Positions 10,158 to 22,300 of a DNA stretch of 64,000 nucleotides are shown piece by piece; the first letter of the stretch is position 1, and the number at the start of each line of letters is the position of its first letter. The translations under genes were made by a program, and so were the position numbers. The notes below the pieces were generated by a model. That model was not told the origin of the DNA and did not search any database. It saw only the letters and a list, made by a program, of their open reading frames with translations. This stretch comes from Artocarpus heterophyllus (taxonomy: Eukaryota > Streptophyta > Magnoliopsida > Rosales > Moraceae): contig CM046348.1 of NCBI GenBank assembly GCA_025403435.1, positions 17,335,679 to 17,399,678 on the forward strand, in the 5' to 3' direction.

Positions 10158-11615
10158 TGGATGTATTTCTTTTGGTGTTAAATGTTGGTATGTGGGTTTT
10201 CTTGTTAACTATTCTAGTCGTGAGCTTGGTTGTGTCATGGTGTACATTAAATTAAATTATGATATGAGTTCTAGGTAATAAGTATCAATCTTGTTTTAGT
10301 AAAAGTTGCATATAAGTAAGTTTTTATCTTTTCTTTAGCTAGTTGGAAACCCTATAAAATAGAACTTTGCTCTCTTAATGTGGATGTGCAAGCTAAAAAT
10401 TATTTTAAGGTATGTTACTCTTAAGTATAATTATTTTGCAAATCGTATCATGACTTATGCTTTTCGCATATAATATTTCTCTTAGTTACATTCTTGGCTT
10501 TGTAAAGACATATGTGTGTGGGTGTTAATTTTTGTTCATTTCAATAGTGTGAGTATAAATAAGTTTTTTGGCCTTGGAATTGATTGTTTTTTTATTAGTA
10601 GAAGTTGTAACTAGGATTTAGCTATTTGTTTTTAAGTTAGTAAACAATATAGTAGGTTCACGGCAGAAAACGGGGTCTTGAGCTTATACACTCAAGTTAA
10701 GGCAAGCAATGGCATGACAACCTCAAGTGTAAATTTTGCCTTATTTTTGAGGCATGAAATGGCATGGTGTCCTTGAGATAGACTTTTATCCTACCCTCTA
10801 ATTTATTTCATAAATATGCATTTACTTTTCAGTCATTAACCTATTTACTTTCTTGTTTTGGTTCTTGTGTTTGAAAACGGTTCCCAACTCGATTAGGCCT
10901 ACTCTCCATCAGTTGTGAGTATAGGTTGGCTCTGTGATTCTTGAGCCTACAGTATTTTTCCATGCTAGCTACGCAGGCAATAGGGTTTAGTAAACCCTGA
11001 GTTCTAGATAGAAGATTTTAGCAAGTGTGGCAATTTAGAAAGAGCATCCATAGATCTGCAAATAAGTACAGTAACTCGAAAAAGAGCCCCAAGTTTGACT
11101 GTTCACTCTGCATACTAGCATCAATATGAAATGATCTAATGCTTTGGAAGTGCCTTAAACTATGAAACATGCAACTATGAGTCAACGTGTATGATTTGTG
11201 TTATTTTCTTCTTGTTATCAATTTTCCCCCACTGAGTATTCAACTCCCTGCTTTATGTTTCTCCTCCCTTCTAGGATTTTACAGATTATGTTAGTAGCTG
11301 GTAGCATTCAGTTGCCGCTTTCAGATGCCGAAGCCTGAGACAGCTTATTTCGTAGCTTTATTGTATTTACTTTTAATTTTTAGTTAAACGTCGTACTTTG
11401 TATGTAGAAACTATATCAATACGACAATATCTCAAGTTTGTGTACTTGGGAGAAAACTCAGCATTTTTGGATTACTTTTATTTTTCAATCTTAAAGACTC
11501 TAAAGCATGTTTTTACTAATTTTAGAAATAATCATTTTGGATTTGGATTTTTTTAAATCAATTTTATTTATATTTAATAGCATTTAACTACTAACCTACA
11601 TTTTGGGGCATTACA
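10158..11615 (+). repeat. probable Ty3/gypsy LTR 3' part
   Basis: It ends TTTTGGGGCATTACA at 11615, the typical right end of Tekay/Del-like LTRs and similar to the end of the solo LTR at 6452. A CCCACTGAGTATTC segment near 11229 followed by a TTCTAGG segment mirrors the arrangement seen near 6050-6100. No matching left end was found, so the copy is truncated. No gene seen in it. Confidence 0.5.
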
Positions 11616-12070
11616 CATCACTTTGAGGATAACTCATGTTTTTCTCTCACATGAAGCTTTAAAAATGAAGTCATGAAATAACTTCCTTAAATAAGCAAAG
11701 ACCTAGATAGAGACATGTCTGCATACATTGAATGACCTAGGGTCAGATAGATTTGACTTGAACTGAAAATCTGCTTGATCATGATCAACTGAAATTCCTA
11801 TTGTCACCATGCAAACAACGCTCTAGAGCTCGCAAGAAACAATATCGTGGTGACAATCTAAAGAAATAACTGCAATTCAAATAAATTCAAATTGAAAAGC
11901 TTATCTTTTAGTTTCCAAGTTAAAAGTTGAATCAAGATCGAATTTGACTCATAAAATCTCTAGCAGAAACTTCCAAAAAAAAAAAAAAAACATGACAAAC
12001 AAGTAGAGTAAATTTAAAATGATTCTAAACTCAATTATGTCAAAATTAACTCAACAAAAATTTGAACTAA
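11616..12070. other. intergenic, AT-rich
   Basis: I see no coding sequence or repeat with recognisable ends here, only A-rich tracts (for example about 11976-11990). Confidence 0.5.
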
Positions 12071-12989
12071 CCCTCTATTTGGTAGGAGGGAAAGAAAACA
12101 GATAAAAAGAAAAATTGCAAATAGAAAATTAAAAAAATAAAAAGATATTAATATTTTCTTTAGTTGTTTGGTATGATAGGAAAAAAAGAAAATGAATTTA
12201 CTTTCAATTGTTTGGTATTGAAAGTTATATATACCTAAACGATGGAAAAATTATGATCATTGCAATTACTTTTTCGCCCAAATAATTTTATCCAAAATGT
12301 TATCCTTTTTAGTTAAAAAGTCTTCTATTAACTAAAATCAAAACCCAGTAACAACAACAATTTAAATAGTTATCATTTTTTTTTTTGAGGAAACATATAA
12401 TGAAATATCAAGATTTACAATCTTTTCCGTGATTAATATATTATATGTAACATCAAAATGGAGAACAACTAATTTAATTAGGTGCAATATAACAAATATT
12501 TTTCTTTGCAATTTTTTATATATAAAACAATATTTTAAATCATATAAAATTCATATATATATACACACACACACACGCATATGTCTATGGAGAAATATAA
12601 ATTTTCTAATCACTTTTCTTATACATATTTGCATTATATATATTAGAAACCAATGTAAATACACATGCTCTGATACCAGTTCGCAATCATCTTTTAACCT
12701 TCTTCAGTACTTAGTAATCTGTTCTTATATAATTCCTTTTGTTTCTAGTGCAGTTTGAGTAAATAATCTGATAATTTTATCCCCATTTATATTACTACAA
12801 CTTTTTAATCTAATAATTCGTTCCACTTCTAGAAGGAAAAAAAATAAAGGGACCTACCTAATAGTTTTTTAACCCTATTTTCTTTTCCAGCCAACCTTTC
12901 ATCTACCAAATATTTTAATTTATCAATTTGCTATCCTAAAATTCCTCAAACATTCTTTCCTTCCACTTTCATTCGTACCAAATAGAGGT
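12071..12989. mobile_element. MITE-like DNA transposon with TAA target duplication
   Basis: The left end CCCTCTATTTGGTA and the right end TACCAAATAGAGGT are inverted repeats with one terminal mismatch. Similarity continues inward as GGAGGGAAAG on the left and CTTTCCTTCC on the right. TAA flanks both ends (12068-12070, 12990-12992), as expected for PIF/Harbinger (Tourist-type) insertions. The 919 bp interior is very AT-rich and encodes nothing recognisable, so it is non-autonomous. Superfamily assignment rests on the target duplication only. Confidence 0.72.
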
Positions 12990-13277
12990 TAAATGATCAA
13001 AAAAATCTCAAATTTAAATTTGAATTTAAACACTCATCCATCAACAAGATTCGAATATCAACTTAAGTTTAAACACTCTAGATAATCCAAATAAGTTAGC
13101 CATTCAAAATTCGAAATAAATTAGCTCACAAAATATTGAATAAACAAAATTTAGAAATTAAATTCAAAAAGTCTGAATTTAAATGAGATCAAACGCTGCA
13201 CCAAAAGTCAACAAAAACGAATATTAAAAATCCTATTAATCACTATTGGATTATAAATCTAATCTGCATGAATTAAG

Positions 13278-13816
13278 GGTCCGTTTGGTAAATAGATTCG
13301 AATTACTGATTTGATTTGAGTTAGTGTGATTTGAGTTAGAATTTAAGTTAGTAATTTAAATTGTCATCCGAATTTGTGTTTGGATGTGCATTTAGGTTTT
13401 AATCTAAGTATGGAATAAAATTAGAATTTGTGTTTAAAAATGTAGCAAAAATAGTTTTTGATTTATTAACAAATCTAATAAAATATGTTAATGATCCTAA
13501 AAAATATGCAATATGGATCTTAATTTATTTTTCTCTTCGCTAGGAATATAATTAAAAAAAATCATCTCAATTAGATATCAAATGAAAGAGTTATGATTTT
13601 TTTCCTCAAATATAAGAGAGAGAATTTTACTTTTTACTATAGCAAAGATATCCGAGTATTAAAAGTTTAGAGGGAATGAGAACTCTAAAAGCTTGGATTT
13701 TTTATACTCAAAGGATTTAGATTATCGGGGAAACAAACACGTATCTAAAAGATTTTTAATACTTGAATCCAGATTTGAGTCCATTGAATCCAAATAATAC
13801 TTGAAACAAACAGACC
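13278..13816. mobile_element. MITE-like element with terminal inverted repeats
   Basis: The left end GGTCCGTTTGGT and the right end AACAAACAGACC are imperfect inverted repeats. TTAAG occurs on both sides (13273-13277, 13817-13821). The 539 bp interior contains repeated GATTTGAGTTAG-like phrases and no coding sequence. The ends resemble common plant hAT or Harbinger MITEs; the superfamily is undecided. Confidence 0.65.
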
Positions 13817-14038
13817 TTAAGACTCAAATACAAGTACTCGAGAACCATGCGAATTTAGTTTAAAGTAAAAAGAACCTTCTATACCACAATCAATTCCAGT
13901 TAATTTGAGACCTATCCTGATGGATAAAATCCTTAACTTGTAGATGTCAATCAAAGCATAGGAGACAAGAATTATGGTTCAAAAGGAAACTGTTCATATG
14001 TAGAAAAACCGACACCATCATATGACTAATAGTTTCAT

Positions 14039-14152
14039 TGGTGTTGGCAACGTGGGCGTTATACACGTGCTCCCTGTAAATAATCAACAATTATTTGGTG
14101 CTGGCAACATGGTAGTTATACAAGTGCTCCCTAAAGGATCAACATAACACAC
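14039..14152. repeat. 57-bp imperfect tandem duplication
   Basis: TGGTGTTGGCAACGTGG at 14039 recurs as TGGTGCTGGCAACATGG at 14096, and each is followed by a GTTATAC...GTGCTCCCT segment. Two copies, several mismatches. Confidence 0.75.
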
Positions 14153-15760
14153 AGTATAATATTATAATATTCCATCAAAATGAATTATATGGCTTACTAC
14201 ACAAAACATATGTTACAAGATAAATAATATTGCATTTTTTTCATAAACAACATATAAAAATAAAATATAGACTGGATGGATAATATACACATATATAAGT
14301 ACATAGAAAAACATTTAGAATTGGTATAAATTTAAAATGCGTACCACAAGAAATCTTGTTAAAATTTGATAGTCATGGTTGCTTGCTATGATTAGAACTT
14401 GTATTTATATGAAGCTCACTTATTCTAGTGATTCATCTCTCTTTTTAGTTCGTAAATGTAGACATACTAGCATTCATTTTGTCTACAAATATTCAATGTG
14501 GCGACTATTTATATTAAATATATCAGTAGCACCAGGGACGGTTCCAACCACGTGACTGTCCATTCATTTTTAGTTGGTCCTTGTGGGCTCTACAAGCACA
14601 TAAATTTATACAATACTTTCTCTCTTATTTTCTTCTATGCAAGCAACAAGACTGTTATTTTTGTGTGTAGAATCTACATAAAGTTCATCCTGACTGAAAT
14701 TGACCAATTGTAATCTTAATTTTGAACAAAATATTTGTCTTCAAATTAGTTGGCCATTACATATAAGGTACATACCATTTTATTGGCCACGTCCTTCTGC
14801 ATGTTACATGTGTGAGACCAGTTCCAACACTGAAGATTTGAAGATTTTGCCTAGAATTCAACTAAATTGTATTATGTTTGGATATATTGGAGTTCAGATA
14901 AGTCATATTAACTCATGCAATCCAAAAAATTGGAAAGTTAAAAACAAAGAATGTTCAACTGGACGATGATACCCCCCTAGGCAAAACTTCTTGCCACTGT
15001 GGTGCACATTAGAGTTCTATAACATTCTTCTCATCCTTTTATCTTTCCTCAATTTTAATGAGAAAGAAAGCGAACAAAAAGCATACCCAAAAAAGAATTC
15101 GACGAAACAGAATGGTATTTTCTCACTATAGTCGACTACAATCGATGAAGGCCACTATTTAAGAAAATATAATTCTTATTTCACATCATAAGTTGGGCAT
15201 TCTGAACCTCAAATATCTTGAAAGCAGGAAAGAAACTCATAGTGGCATGAACTATAAGCTGCAAGTAAATAGTTCAAAATAAAAAGGTTTGGCTCTTAAA
15301 ATAGTTTACTCGTGATATAATACCATCAAACATCCCAACTCGGATAAAATTTAGATGCGTCCATTTAGTGAAATAAATAGCATGCCCCATGTAGTGGGTC
15401 CTGTAAAACAGGTGGGACCCACAATTTATTTCACAGTTTAGGAATGTGTCAAGCTTTTCCACAAGAACTGAAGTCAACAAAGCATATAAGCACTATGAGT
15501 CATAATCCAACACTTGTTACGCTAAAATCACCGCACCAAGCTTCAACAAGCACTTTTTTTCTTACACCTTTACAACTAGGCTGCCACAATGCTTTTGCAA
15601 GAGAATTTTACCATCATTGGGTATGCAACACATAAGAGAATCAGATTCGAACTGACAAATGGCCCTGATTTGATTTAAGTAATCACTTTGTAATGATAAA
15701 AAAGAAAACTCCATCAACCCCGTACATTGGAATCCCCAAGCTCACATGGGTCTAATTTGC
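14153..15760. other. intergenic between MITEs and X8 gene
   Basis: Open frames here are short and resemble no family I know. A few CA-rich stretches and an ACCCACTACATG-type phrase near 15390 are present. Nothing else supportable. Confidence 0.45.
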
Positions 15761-16499
15761 CTACATTAACGGCACATTGTCCCACCAGTTGTAACATCCA
15801 TCTTGACCCCATAACATGTGAATCCAAAAACAAAAAATGCCCAAATAAATAAATAAATAAATAAAGTCTCAAAAAGAAGGATGATTCTTATACAGAACAC
15901 TCGTCAGTATTGCGTGTTTTTAAATATACTGGATTATATAAAAATTAGATAGACTAGAAACCATGCACAATAGATAGAATCTGATTAAAATAGGACGGTA
16001 CAAAAAACATATATTATTTCCAAAAGATTAGTAGTAATTTAAAAAAAAAAAAAAAAAAAGGAAAAAGGCTTACTGGGATCTAGTTCTGTGATAAGGGCAG
16101 CACCCTTGAAGTAGCAAGATCCACCTTTGTGCTTGGACTTGGGAAAGTAGCTGTTGAAGGCATAAGAAGCATGGTCTCTCACGGTATATGGTAAATAGCA
16201 AGGTTTGTCCACCTGAATCTGACTACAATCAGCCCCTCCTTTCCCACACGCCCAATCCAAGGCTGCTTGCAACTCATCATCTGGGGTCTGCTCATCTGCT
16301 ATGCACCATTGCTGATCAAACTCCCCATCTAACAATAAATCACACCACCACTTTGTTAGACTTACAAAAGAATCTTTATGTGAGTTTTATTGTCATTATT
16401 ATTATTATTATTACCATGTTTCAGTTGCAGAATGAGATGGAAACTTTGTTTTAAGGAATTGAAAGTAAGTAATACTATAAGAGTAGCAATATTTTGCAT
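15761..16499 (-). CDS. secreted X8 (CBM43) domain protein
   Basis: Three-exon model: exon 1 16415-16499, exon 2 16074-16328, exon 3 15761-15801 (with stop), all with GT-AG introns and matching phases; about 126 residues. Exon 1 gives a hydrophobic N-terminus (MQNIATLIVLLTF), a probable secretion signal. Exon 2 carries the X8 domain, with the WCIADEQTPDDELQAALDWA, CGKGGADCSQIQ, CYLPYTVRDHASYAFNSYF and GGSCYFKGAALITEL segments in order. X8 domains have six conserved cysteines. Five are in exon 2 and exon 3 supplies a sixth (NGCYNWW). X8 proteins bind callose or other beta-1,3-glucans in the wall or at plasmodesmata. This is the short, single-domain type without a glucanase domain. Exon 2 is very secure; exons 1 and 3 are inferred from splice sites and phase. 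Confidence 0.82.
15844..15866. repeat. (AAAT)n microsatellite
   Basis: About six AAAT units, within the inferred second intron's upstream border region of the X8 gene neighbourhood. Confidence 0.85.
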
Positions 16500-17080
16500 G
16501 ATATGATATTATATCTTGCTCACTATCCTTTTGAGCAAACACAGGAAAGTATCATAGGAATGACAAGTTCCACAGTTTACATAAAATGGAGGTTGGGAAG
16601 TTAATTGAATATGTTTAGTTAGCTGATTTATGTGGAACTATTGAAAGAAAGAGCAGAGCTAGCAATACCCTTAGCAGAACGTCTTTTGAGAGAGGGAGAG
16701 AAGGTTCAGCAAATGGATGGATCTAACCAAGTCTAGTGACCACAAACAGTCAGCAATATATTCACGTATGTGGTGTGCGAATCGGGTGTTGTTCTCAATG
16801 TGTCTTTTTCTACTCTTTTAACTCCAAAAGGATAGAATATGAATAATTAATTAATTAATACGAAATGCAAATTTATAATTTAAGATCCTGTGTGGAAGTC
16901 AGATGCAGCTTCCAACAGTTAATGGGTTCAAGGTATATTTACCATTTTGACAACACGAGGTTATGAAACAAAGATTAGAAGACTGAAAAGGAACTTACCC
17001 ATCATGCGAAAAGAACAGCTGAATCGTCCGTTTAATTTTTACCGCCTCAGGTTCAAGATCATCAAAATTGCACACACGTA

Positions 17081-17124
<44 letters not shown>

Positions 17125-18096
17125 ATAGAGGAGGCAATAAATAGAGAAGAAAAGGTTACTAACAATCATTAATCAAGAAGTAATCACGTATTCACTATAT
17201 AGAAACAATGTTACAGTTGTTATAGTACAAAGATATATAAGTTCACATCAGGACCAAAAATACAACAAAGCATATGGCATATACACCCTACAAATATCCT
17301 CAATAAAGATTGTGGCTAATCTCCAGTGGTATGAATAGACTCCAGCATAGGATGATATAATGTCAAAACAGCCACAACGAACTTCTAACGAAATGCAAAA
17401 TTCCAGTCTTTCATCCTCGAAGGGTTTCGATTTATTAAGTTGAATTCTAATACCAGTACCCAGGAGAATGAAAGATTGTTTATTTCATCAGAGTCCAAAA
17501 AATGGATGATTTTGGCATTACACTATTTACTGCCAATCTACTCAATGTTCAATGAAGAATGCCAAAGAAAAAAAAAAATAGATGTCAGGAAAAAAAATTA
17601 AACAAAAATGAGGAGAGAGAATGGGGCACCATTTACATATTATAACTAAAAAAGTGTGGGCTATATGCACAAGAGGCCATTTCTAATCTTCCTCAGCAGT
17701 GATCGCTAGAATGGAATGACTATAAAATAAACAACCGGCCAAGCATTTTAAGATCTCCGCAACGATGCGTGCATGCTTGAATCTGTTGGTCAAGACAAAG
17801 CTTGCAATCCTGAAAACAAACGTCCAGCAGGGATGAGTTTTTGGCATACCATATCAGATGCAGACACCACTGTTACATCCTAATATGCATAACATTTGAC
17901 ATACTAGTAGATCTGAATCAACTAAGGCAAAGAATAACATTGAGCAGTTACCGTATAGAGAAAAACAAGAATGTACGGTCAGGATGGTCTAGGCCTCCTC
18001 CAACTGCACAAGCCCAAATATAGTAGACGATCAACCCCTTGGCAGGGCCACAAGGAGCAACTAAACGCATGTTAGTTAACACTCTCTAATCTTGTA
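16500..18096. other. spacer between X8 gene and histidine kinase
   Basis: It holds the presumed promoter and leader of the X8 gene (its 16500-16760 part) and the 3' untranslated region and terminator of the kinase (its 17700-18096 part). No other coding sequence is convincing. Confidence 0.5.
17081..17124. repeat. compound (AT)n(GT)n microsatellite
   Basis: (AT)9 at 17081-17098 runs directly into (GT)13 at 17099-17124. It is a likely polymorphic marker between the two genes. Confidence 0.95.
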
Positions 18097-19390
18097 TCAA
18101 CCGGACTCAAAGAAGCGTGCCACTGCTGAATAAAGCTGCTCTTCTTCAAATGGCTTCGACACATAATCATCCATTCCACACTTCATACACCGTTCATTTG
18201 ATGCCTGAATAACATCAGCTGTCATAGCCAATATGGGAGTGTGCCAATAAGCCACATTCCCAAACATTTCCATTGATACTTCTCCAGAGGCAATCACCTT
18301 ATTAACCTCATCTTCATTGCGTCGGATTGTCTCTGTTGCTTCAAACCTGTGTAATCCGTGACAGGGCATTAAAATGTGATACAAGGAATATTGATGTGAC
18401 TCGAACATGTACTAATAGTCCACTTTCCTTGCATTCTTTACAGATTCAAGGATTGTTTAGCCAACTTTCCATCAAATTTAGATGTGCATGATAGAAACTA
18501 CTCATCTTTAACGATGTGACTGAACAAATGAAGTAAAAAATTGCAAATCGCATGAGCCCCTTCATCAATGACTAGTCCCATCTAATTGAAAAATGCCCCC
18601 ATTAAAGATTTTATAATTCAATGATAAAAACAAACAAGAGAATCTAAATTTAATAATAAATAAAATTTTAAAAGTAACAATAATAACCCAAGTCTAAAAT
18701 ATTGTTCAAGTAGGCCACCATCAAGTCTTAAAACCCTAATCAAACTCCATAACATAGTAAGCTAATTTGGATGGATGACCATTTTCAAAGCTCTTTATTA
18801 ACGCGACGTTATTTTTGACTCCCTTATATACAAAGTAGTGTACAAAGAAATGAGAAAAAAGACAGAGGGAGATAGATTACCCATCCATTTCAGGCATTTG
18901 GAGATCCATGAAGCAAGCATCAAAGTTGTGGGGTGGCTTAAGCTTTTCTAAGGCTACCTTTCCACTTTCCACGCAGGTAACAATCGCTCCATATTTCTTT
19001 AGAGCACCTTCTGCCACTCTTCTATTCACTCTGTTGTCATCCACCACCAAAATGCTCTTTCCTTTCAGTAAATTCCCGAGAGTCGACGGCTTCTTCAGCT
19101 CTGCAAACCGCTTCTTACCACTTCCAAGGGCTTCTTGCAAGCAGGCAACTAAAACGCTCAATCTAAGAGGCTTTGCCAGTACATTATCTACCAAACCAGC
19201 TGACTTAAGAACACTGCGTTCAGGAGCGGTAATTGAGGTCGTCAATAGAAATATCTTTGGAGCGTTCATGGGTGTTTCTGTGGCACAGTTTTGTCTACGC
19301 TGTCGTAGCAACTGATTAAATGTAAGAACAGTTTCCTTATCCCAAACATCTCTGTCAATGAGAACTATTCCCAAATCCATGGAAGGAAAC
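18097..19390 (-). other. AHK2: AHK2 exons 12-13: receiver-like and receiver domains
   Basis: Exon 12 (18881-19390) covers the end of the receiver-like domain and most of the true receiver ([20 protein letters not shown] and [14 protein letters not shown]). Exon 13 (18097-18346) supplies the conserved threonine of the LAMTADV segment, the lysine of YVSKPFEE and the C-terminus VARFFESG. The phospho-accepting aspartate and its partners are intact, so phosphotransfer to a histidine phosphotransfer protein should be possible. Confidence 0.93.
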
Positions 19391-22300
19391 CTGATTAAAA
19401 AAACACAAAACAAGTTACTCATTTTTTAATCTTGTTTTACAAGAGAGGAGCCTTTATTGATAGAAGTTATCACACTAGAAATCTTTTAGTACATGACATA
19501 AACCAAGTAAATCTTGGTGCAAAGTCAACACCTGGTTATTAAGCTTAATAACCACCAGGCAGGATGACACTACAAATTCTTTGCCAGTTGAGCAGAATAT
19601 CACTTCAATTTTACAAAGTCAATTTACCTAAATCCTTGAGTTTTTCAAGTCTTAACATATGGTTAATTGTTGGACCTTACTTTGAGAATGCTAGAAAAAA
19701 GTATAATGTACCTGCTGTTGGAATCGCTGGTTATATAAGAGCATGCTGTTTCCATGCTGGAAGCTATATCCACAGATATTCCCAATCTTTCAAGATGGTA
19801 CCTTGTGACTTCAGCTCGGATGACTCTCTCGTCAACAACTAATGCTTTCAGTCCTCGGAACTCCAAAATAGCAGGATCACAGTGCTGCCACTTCATGTCT
19901 AGAGAACTTGTTTCTCCTTTTCTCAAAGATCCAGTGAATGAAAAGGTACTTCCAATGCCTTGTTCACTCACAACTCCTATCTCACCACCCATGAGTTCAA
20001 CCAAACATTTACTTATGCTCAGACCTATTCCAGTCCCACCATATGTTCTTGATGTTGAACTATCAGCCTGCACAAAAGGAGTAAAGATGCGACTTTGTGC
20101 CTCTTGAGGAATTCCTACACCTGTATCCTCAACCATGACGAGTAATTTGATCCTATCAGATTCATCGGTGGTTGTGCTGCTTAAGTTTTTGAAAAGCTCC
20201 CAGCTTTTCCATCTCTGAACCACGGGATACCCACTCAATGTGTTATAATTTTCACCTGAATCATCTCCAACTAAGGCTATGCCTTGTTTAAGCACTTCGT
20301 CCATATCATCCAGTGGGCATTTCACTTCATCTGACAGATGCACCGTAACAAATATGTGTCCTTTGTCATGGGTGAACTGAAATTCAAATGAATAATTTGC
20401 ACATAAATTATTTCACAGTTGCATGACAACTAAAACTGCATTGCATACAATTCTAAAACCAAGAATTCACACAGTGGATCAGTGGGTTCCAAGACTCTAA
20501 TTCATCAACACGACTTAATTGAGTGGCTGAGACAGATTCTATTCATCTCAAATAAGAGGGACTTCTAGTCCATTCATTTAAAGCGGATGAGAGCGAAAAG
20601 GAAACAGAGCCAGGGATTATAGCTGACCTTAATCGAGTTCCCAACAAGATTAGTGATTATCTGCCGAAAGCGTCCAGGATCACCTATGACAACTTCAGGC
20701 ACCCGATTTGAAACATAAACCGCCAACTTGTCACACCAAAACCATGAATTGTGTAAGAATTAGTATAAATTACCGCCATATAAGAAAAAAGTGAATAGAA
20801 ACCAAAAGTTTGTTTTTTCCTTTTTTCACCTCGATTCCTTTTTCGTTAGATTTTCCTGAAAAGAGTGATAGAACATTATCAAGTACTGCTCGCAAATCAA
20901 AGGGCACATCCTCAAGCTCAAGCCTGCCAGATTCTATTTTAGCCTGGTCAAGAACCTCATTTATCAGAGAAATTAGATCTTTGCCACTAGCATGAGCAGT
21001 TTGAGCATAATCTTGCTGAGTTGCATCAAGATCGGTGTCCTTCAGCATTTGCAGCATACCTGGAATACGGTAGGAATTTGTATCATACTACTTGACCTTG
21101 AGAAATTTGGAAAATAATAGCAACTAGGTTCTGATGACTTGTAAATTACCTAAAACACCATTCATCGGTGTCCTGATCTCGTGGGATACAGTTGCTAGGA
21201 ACTGCAAAATATAGAGAAATTCAGCAACAGGATCTTTGGAAGGGTTCAAGCATGCCACACAGCATATATACGAAAAAGCAAAGAAACTATGCTTTCTATG
21301 CTGCATGTGTAAAATTCAAGATTTCTCTGCTAAAATCGTGCACTTAACATTAACAGGAACAAACTGCTAACGACGAAAGTAAACCGCTAACTACGCAACA
21401 AAAAACAAAAAGCACCTGAGATTTTGCCACATCCGCAGCTTCAGCACGAGCTTTGAGTTCTACCATCGTACGATAGTCGGCCTCCACTTTTGCTATTTGA
21501 CTTATAGCTGCATGGAAGATATGTCCTACTAGTAAAGTAATGACAAATACTCCAACTGATGTATTTATTGCCATCCAAGGTAAAGGAGTCTTCTGCTTGA
21601 ACCTGCAACCAGAAGAAAACATTTCAAGTTGAAAAAAAATAAAAAATAAAAAAAGTGGTGATTCCAATGTTCTTTTACCACTTGTCGACTTGGGAACGTG
21701 TTATATCTAACCTGCAATGCATTTCATGCTTGCGAAGTGGATCCCCGAAATCAACATTGCTAATGTGCAAAAGACCAGTGTCAATAACGTCCGTACCATA
21801 CATGTTGATAGGCGCTGACGCATCAGTTGTATCATAAACATTCACAACAATTGTCTCCTTGCTCGCAAGTTGGTGCAGAAGCTTCTCAACCAGAGATGGG
21901 ACATCATAAGATGCCCCAAGGTACCTATTCGCAAAATGGGATCCATAAGAATCTCTTTCAGCATCTAATATATAGAGCAAAGTATGCATAACAAGTGAAT
22001 GCATGATAAGTCCACAGATAGATGCAAGAAATTAGAAAGCTCCAAGTTTGACATAAATACTATCCGTACCCCACAGTAGCTTCAATACGTTGCTCTGGAG
22101 TTGCATTTGGAGGCAGTTCGGTGTTGTAGACTGCAAAAGTGAGCACTACGCCAAGGTTATTCGACTTCAACAGCTTAAAAGGAGAGGTGAGTACTCCTTT
22201 TGCAGTTGCCCTTGCTCGCAAAATGTTCTCACGGTCTTCCTATATTAGGATAGAGATATAAATTTAGCACAAGGAATAACTCATGGAGCTTGAAAATGCC

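Noticed and set aside
18908..19315. Plus-strand open frame opposite AHK2 exon 12
   Set aside because: Antisense shadow of a conserved exon; the same holds for plus-strand frames at 19754-20107 and 22822-23112.
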